Positions 25,244 through 30,000 of a stretch of DNA of 30,000 nt are shown piece after piece. Source of the stretch: Penaeus vannamei (Eukaryota > Arthropoda > Malacostraca > Decapoda > Penaeidae); contig NC_091560.1 in assembly GCF_042767895.1 (NCBI RefSeq), positions 25,915,301 to 25,945,300 on the forward strand, in the 5' to 3' direction. The position numbers were made by a program, and so were the translations under genes. The first letter of the stretch is position 1; every line of letters starts with the position of its first letter. The notes below the pieces were generated by a model. The model was not told the origin of the DNA. It did no database searches and was given only the letters and a program-made list of their open reading frames with translations.

Positions 25244-25763
25244 GCGGAAGTGGAGAAAAGGTGCTGAGAAAGAGAGGGACTGAACAGAGAAGCACTCCGA
25301 CACTCAGATTCACTTGGCTGAAAAGGACACAATGATATTGGAAATAAAAGCGAATACAGTAGCTTTTCCCACCGGAAACAATGAAGTCTAGTCCATATAA
25401 GTTTCTTCAACATTATATCTTATTTATCGTAAGCAAGGAGGTAGCGAGAGAGAGCTGGAGAAAAATAGAGTGAAGCAGAGAAAGAGAGGAGAGGGTAGAA
25501 GAGAGATAGAGAAACAAACAAACAAAACGAGAAAAGGGGATATACATATAGAGAGAAAGGTGGAGTTTTTGATAGAGGTAGACACATGAAGACATTTTTT
25601 TTCTTTTTTGAAAGAAAACAATGATATTACTAATTCAAATAATTTTGAACAATGGAAGTACAATAATCTAGTCTCTGTACATTTCGTTCTTGAAAAAAGG
25701 ACATGATTACAGCAACTGCAAGAGAATTAGACACGAATGATAGAAAACGAACGATTGTCGCTT

Positions 25764-26530
<767 letters not shown>

Positions 26531-26588
26531 CATATTATGCCCATTTTCTGGCTAAAATTTCCTCTTTGTATATTAGCTTATGAATGAG

Positions 26589-26834
<246 letters not shown>

Positions 26835-26836
<2 letters not shown>

Positions 26837-27390
26837 CCAAGTTACATATCCATTCAGTATATGATGTAAACACACGCGCACCCATGTATTTATGCGTATC
26901 TGTCTCCCGTTTTCTCAAGCCATAAACACACACAGACAGGGGAAAGGAGTGAGGGAGGGAAAGAAAAAAATATCTCTGTTGACTGTTAAACCGAAAATGA
27001 CAACAGGTATAAATCCAATATAAAAAAGAAGGTAATTTTCATAGGATTGCTATATATGCTAGAGCTTTGCGAAATTTAACCGAATTGCCAATGTTATTGT
27101 TAAAGAAATTACAAAAATTTTGATCCGACGCCTGGGCTTTATCCTCACATTCACCCACTTGAGTAAGGACCTGCAAGGCGTCGACCTTTGGTTAAAATGA
27201 ATTAGTGGAATATCAAAATTTAACATCATCTCAATTACAAATCATATGTGTATCCCTCTGCCTGATGTAGTTTTAGCCCAAAGTATATTATAGATTGTCC
27301 CAATCCAGAGCTGAAAATTGTACAGGAGAGGCCACTGGATCAGATTTGAATATGGTGTTTTGCAAAGAAAAGGGAGCTCGCCTGAGGCGG
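26835..27390. other. Low-copy intergenic DNA
   Basis: No open frame beyond about 40 codons, no tRNA-like unit and no composite-repeat module. Composition is mixed (for example GATCCGACGCCTGGGCTTTA near 27122). Confidence 0.55.
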
Positions 27391-27415
27391 GGATATATAT
27401 ATATATCTATATCTA

Positions 27416-27450
<35 letters not shown>

Positions 27451-27458
27451 ATATATAG

Positions 27459-27547
<89 letters not shown>
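27391..27547. repeat. (TA)n-(TATC)n-(GA)n compound microsatellite
   Basis: TA and TATATC at 27392-27418, CTAT tetramers to 27448, ATATAGATATATAG, then pure GA at 27464-27547. Confidence 0.97.
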
Positions 27548-27554
<7 letters not shown>

Positions 27555-27861
27555 CAGGATAAACAGAGAGAGAGAGAGAGGAGGAGAAAGAGAGGGAGGG
27601 AGAGAAGGAGAAAGATAAAGGAGAAGAGAGGGAGGAAGGAGAGAAAGAGTTAGAGTGAGAGAGAGAAAGAGAGAAGAGGGACAGGGGGATAGAGCTGGGA
27701 AGGATAAACAGAGAGAGAGAGAGAGAGGAGGAGAAAGAGAGGGAGGGAGAGAAGGAGAAAGATAAAGGAAAAGAGAGGGAGGGAGGGGAGCAAGAATTAG
27801 AGGCAGAGAGAGAGTGAGTAAGAGAGAGTGAGAGAGAGAGATAAGGAGGAAGAGAGAGAAT
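27548..27861. repeat. Purine-rich DNA with a 146-bp duplication
   Basis: GATAAACAGAGAG starts at 27558 and again at 27703. Both are followed by GAGGAGAAAGAGAGGGAGGG, GAGAAGGAGAAAGATAAAGG and AAGAGAGGGAGG. The offset is 145-147 bp, changing with the GA count. The plus strand is almost free of pyrimidines. Confidence 0.85.
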
Positions 27862-27965
27862 ATGATATTGGGAAAGTGAGAGAGTAAATCTAGTTAAAAA
27901 ATGGTGAGAGAGGGACTAGAAGCATAAAGAGAGATGCAGTTCCCGTCATCATTGCTACACTTAAA

Positions 27966-28043
27966 GCGTTTCAAGCAGGGGAGCGCTTGGGCAAGAATTC
28001 TTGCCGATATACCAAGAACTGTACCGTTCCCTGCTTAAAACGT
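27966..28043. other. Foldback with nested 16-bp palindrome
   Basis: Outer arms 27966-27980 (CGTTTCAAGCAGGG core) and 28029-28043 (CCCTGCTTAAAACG core) match at 14 of 15 positions as inverted repeats. Inside are CTTGG...CCAAG arms and the perfect palindrome GGCAAGAATTCTTGCC at 27990-28005. It overlaps the 3' end of the 87-codon minus frame. Confidence 0.7.
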
Positions 28044-28234
28044 TGTCCAAGGTAGGCAACGCCTTGTTCAGTGATGCCAGACTTGTGGAAGTGTCTTTCT
28101 ATAAAGTACAAATCATAACAGTTCTTGGAGAGCATAGAAATGTCAAAATAACACACAGCATATACATACTTGGGTTTTAAAAGCAATAGACAAGTATTCC
28201 CACCAACAATATCGGAGACAGCTAACGTATGCAT
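27971..28234 (-). CDS. Hypothetical 87-aa protein or exon fragment
   Basis: This is the only long frame in the window that is not a translated simple repeat and has a protein-like composition. It is rich in Tyr, Phe, Leu and Cys, with a hydrophobic stretch (CLLLLKPKYVYAVCYF) near residues 15-30 and a basic, Gln-rich second half (RFKQGTVQFLVYRQEF). It runs from ATG at 28234 to a TGA. A CCAAT motif lies about 25 bases upstream on the coding strand, but there is no convincing TATA box and no AATAAA close downstream. I recognise no domain. It could be a gene fragment, a relic of a mobile element or virus-like insertion, or chance. Confidence 0.3.
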   Translation of the reverse strand: MHTLAVSDIVGGNTCLLLLKPKYVYAVCYFDISMLSKNCYDLYFIERHFHKSGITEQGVAYLGQRFKQGTVQFLVYRQEFLPKRSPA

Positions 28235-29115
<881 letters not shown>

Positions 29116-29187
29116 TATATAATGGGTATGCATGTATGTATATTTAAATATATATACATATATATAGGTATGTATGTATGCATATAT

Positions 29188-29190
<3 letters not shown>

Positions 29191-29275
<85 letters not shown>
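29191..29275. repeat. (GT)n microsatellite
   Basis: Pure GT of about 84 bp after ATATAAAC, ending GTGCATGCGTGTTTG. Confidence 0.98.
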
Positions 29276-30000
29276 ATGCGTGTTTGTACATATGTATGTA
29301 AAGAGATTCTAAAGAAAGGTGACCATATGATTCAATAAATAAAGGCTGAAACACCATACAGTTCGTCCTGCACTTGCACCCAGATGTAACAGCATAATCA
29401 GGGGTCTTCGTTGCTCTTCCTTCCTGAAAAGCTTCTCGAGGTCATGTTGGCAAGATGTCCGACTGCTTGTGTGAATAATACATGATGAATAAGACGCCGC
29501 TCGGCTCACTAGATTAGCCGACAAACAAATCCAAGTGAAAGGAATCATTTAAGCGAGTAGAGAGCTAGCAAAGCACTTTAAATAAACCGGCCATGTCAGG
29601 TGCTAGAGTAGGCACGGTAATACACGCCGTGTTTACATATCAAGGAATGGTAGTTCTCAGATAATGTTTACTGAACCTGTGATATTGCACAGCACAAAAG
29701 CGGTTCCCGGTAGCTCGAGCTAATGTATACAGCAAGAGAGAGAGATCTGGAACAATATATATTTAAAACAGCCCGTAAGAGGCTGGCACGGAAGAATAAT
29801 ATTTCTATTCAATACCCGTTTAATCTCGAAAAGAGCGGAAGTATTGGAAATAGAACGCAAACACGGCCGTGGCAGTGTGGCATAAAACAAATAATTCACG
29901 GGAAGTGAGAGGGTAAACAGCACTGAAGGGCTTGATGATAAGTAAACATGCGGCCTGCTTGCTTGGCTCCGAAGAAACAATAACAGATTTGTAATTCAAA
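29276..30000. other. Low-copy DNA at the right edge
   Basis: This is the longest repeat-poor stretch with balanced composition outside the LTR-like insertion. A minus frame at 29309-29548 (79 codons) and a minus frame at 29720-29980 (86 codons) have mixed residues, but I recognise no domain or splice-supported gene. It may be the edge of a genic or regulatory region beyond the window. Confidence 0.45.

Noticed and set aside
27971..28234. Assignment to a virus-derived (for example endogenous large DNA virus) gene
   Set aside because: Such insertions are known in crustacean genomes, but nothing in the translated sequence lets me name a family, so it stays hypothetical.

Overview
The window looks like non-coding, repeat-dominated nuclear DNA from an arthropod, most probably a decapod crustacean of the penaeid shrimp type. 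This is an inference from three things: the extreme density of long dinucleotide microsatellites (GA/CT, CA/GT and TA tracts of 80-250 bp every 1-2 kb), an arthropod-type CCTAA (TTAGG) repeat block at 2731-2773, and the lack of any recognisable gene. Almost every long open frame is a translated simple repeat. One non-repetitive frame (27971-28234, minus, 87 codons) has a protein-like composition, but I cannot name it.

Layout. 1-337 is low-copy. 338-612 is a GT microsatellite. 613-1310 has no visible feature. 1311-2735 is a CT-rich minisatellite block, followed by the CCTAA block, a 25-bp tandem repeat, and AT-rich and CTGT/CT/CTAT tracts to 3446. From 3453 to about 26530 the window is built mainly from diverged copies of one composite repeat. 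Its modules occur in a fixed order, named here: M0 (GTTCCTTCCC...ATAATGATAATGATG), M1 (ends near ATGTTTTGGCC), M2 (starts GGACCATGATTA), M3 (CACAATGATATTGGAAATAA...), M4 (GTCAGGCAGAGAGA...), M5 (ATCAAAATGTTTCTCAACAA...) and M6 (AAATCACAACAGCATTAATG...). A variant of M1, called M1t here, runs instead into a minus-strand tRNA-like sequence. Between 15757 and 21007 the copies lie head-to-tail with a spacing of about 2.6 kb. Microsatellites sit at the same junctions in different copies: CT after M0 and M6, GA between M3 and M4, and CA/TA inside M5.

Insertions interrupt this framework. The clearest is 5161-7739, a 2,579-bp insertion with TGTAG...CTACA ends and a 5-bp ATTAT duplication; an uninterrupted copy of the same target lies at 20690-20740. 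It has the form of a solo long terminal repeat. Inside it are three hairpins with a compensatory base change, a TATA box and AATAAA signals. A short element with inverted ends lies at 23731-23906, with partial relatives elsewhere. A hexanucleotide minisatellite (CCAGTY) replaces M6 at 17776-18357.

From 26531 to the end the composite repeat is absent. This part holds GA, TATC, TA and GT arrays separated by low-copy DNA (26835-27390, 27862-28715, 29276-30000). No operon, CRISPR array or coherent multi-gene system is visible. The interest lies in repeat architecture: an interspersed unit that carries microsatellite slots and a tRNA-like unit, a well-bounded LTR-like insertion, and local hairpin repeats.
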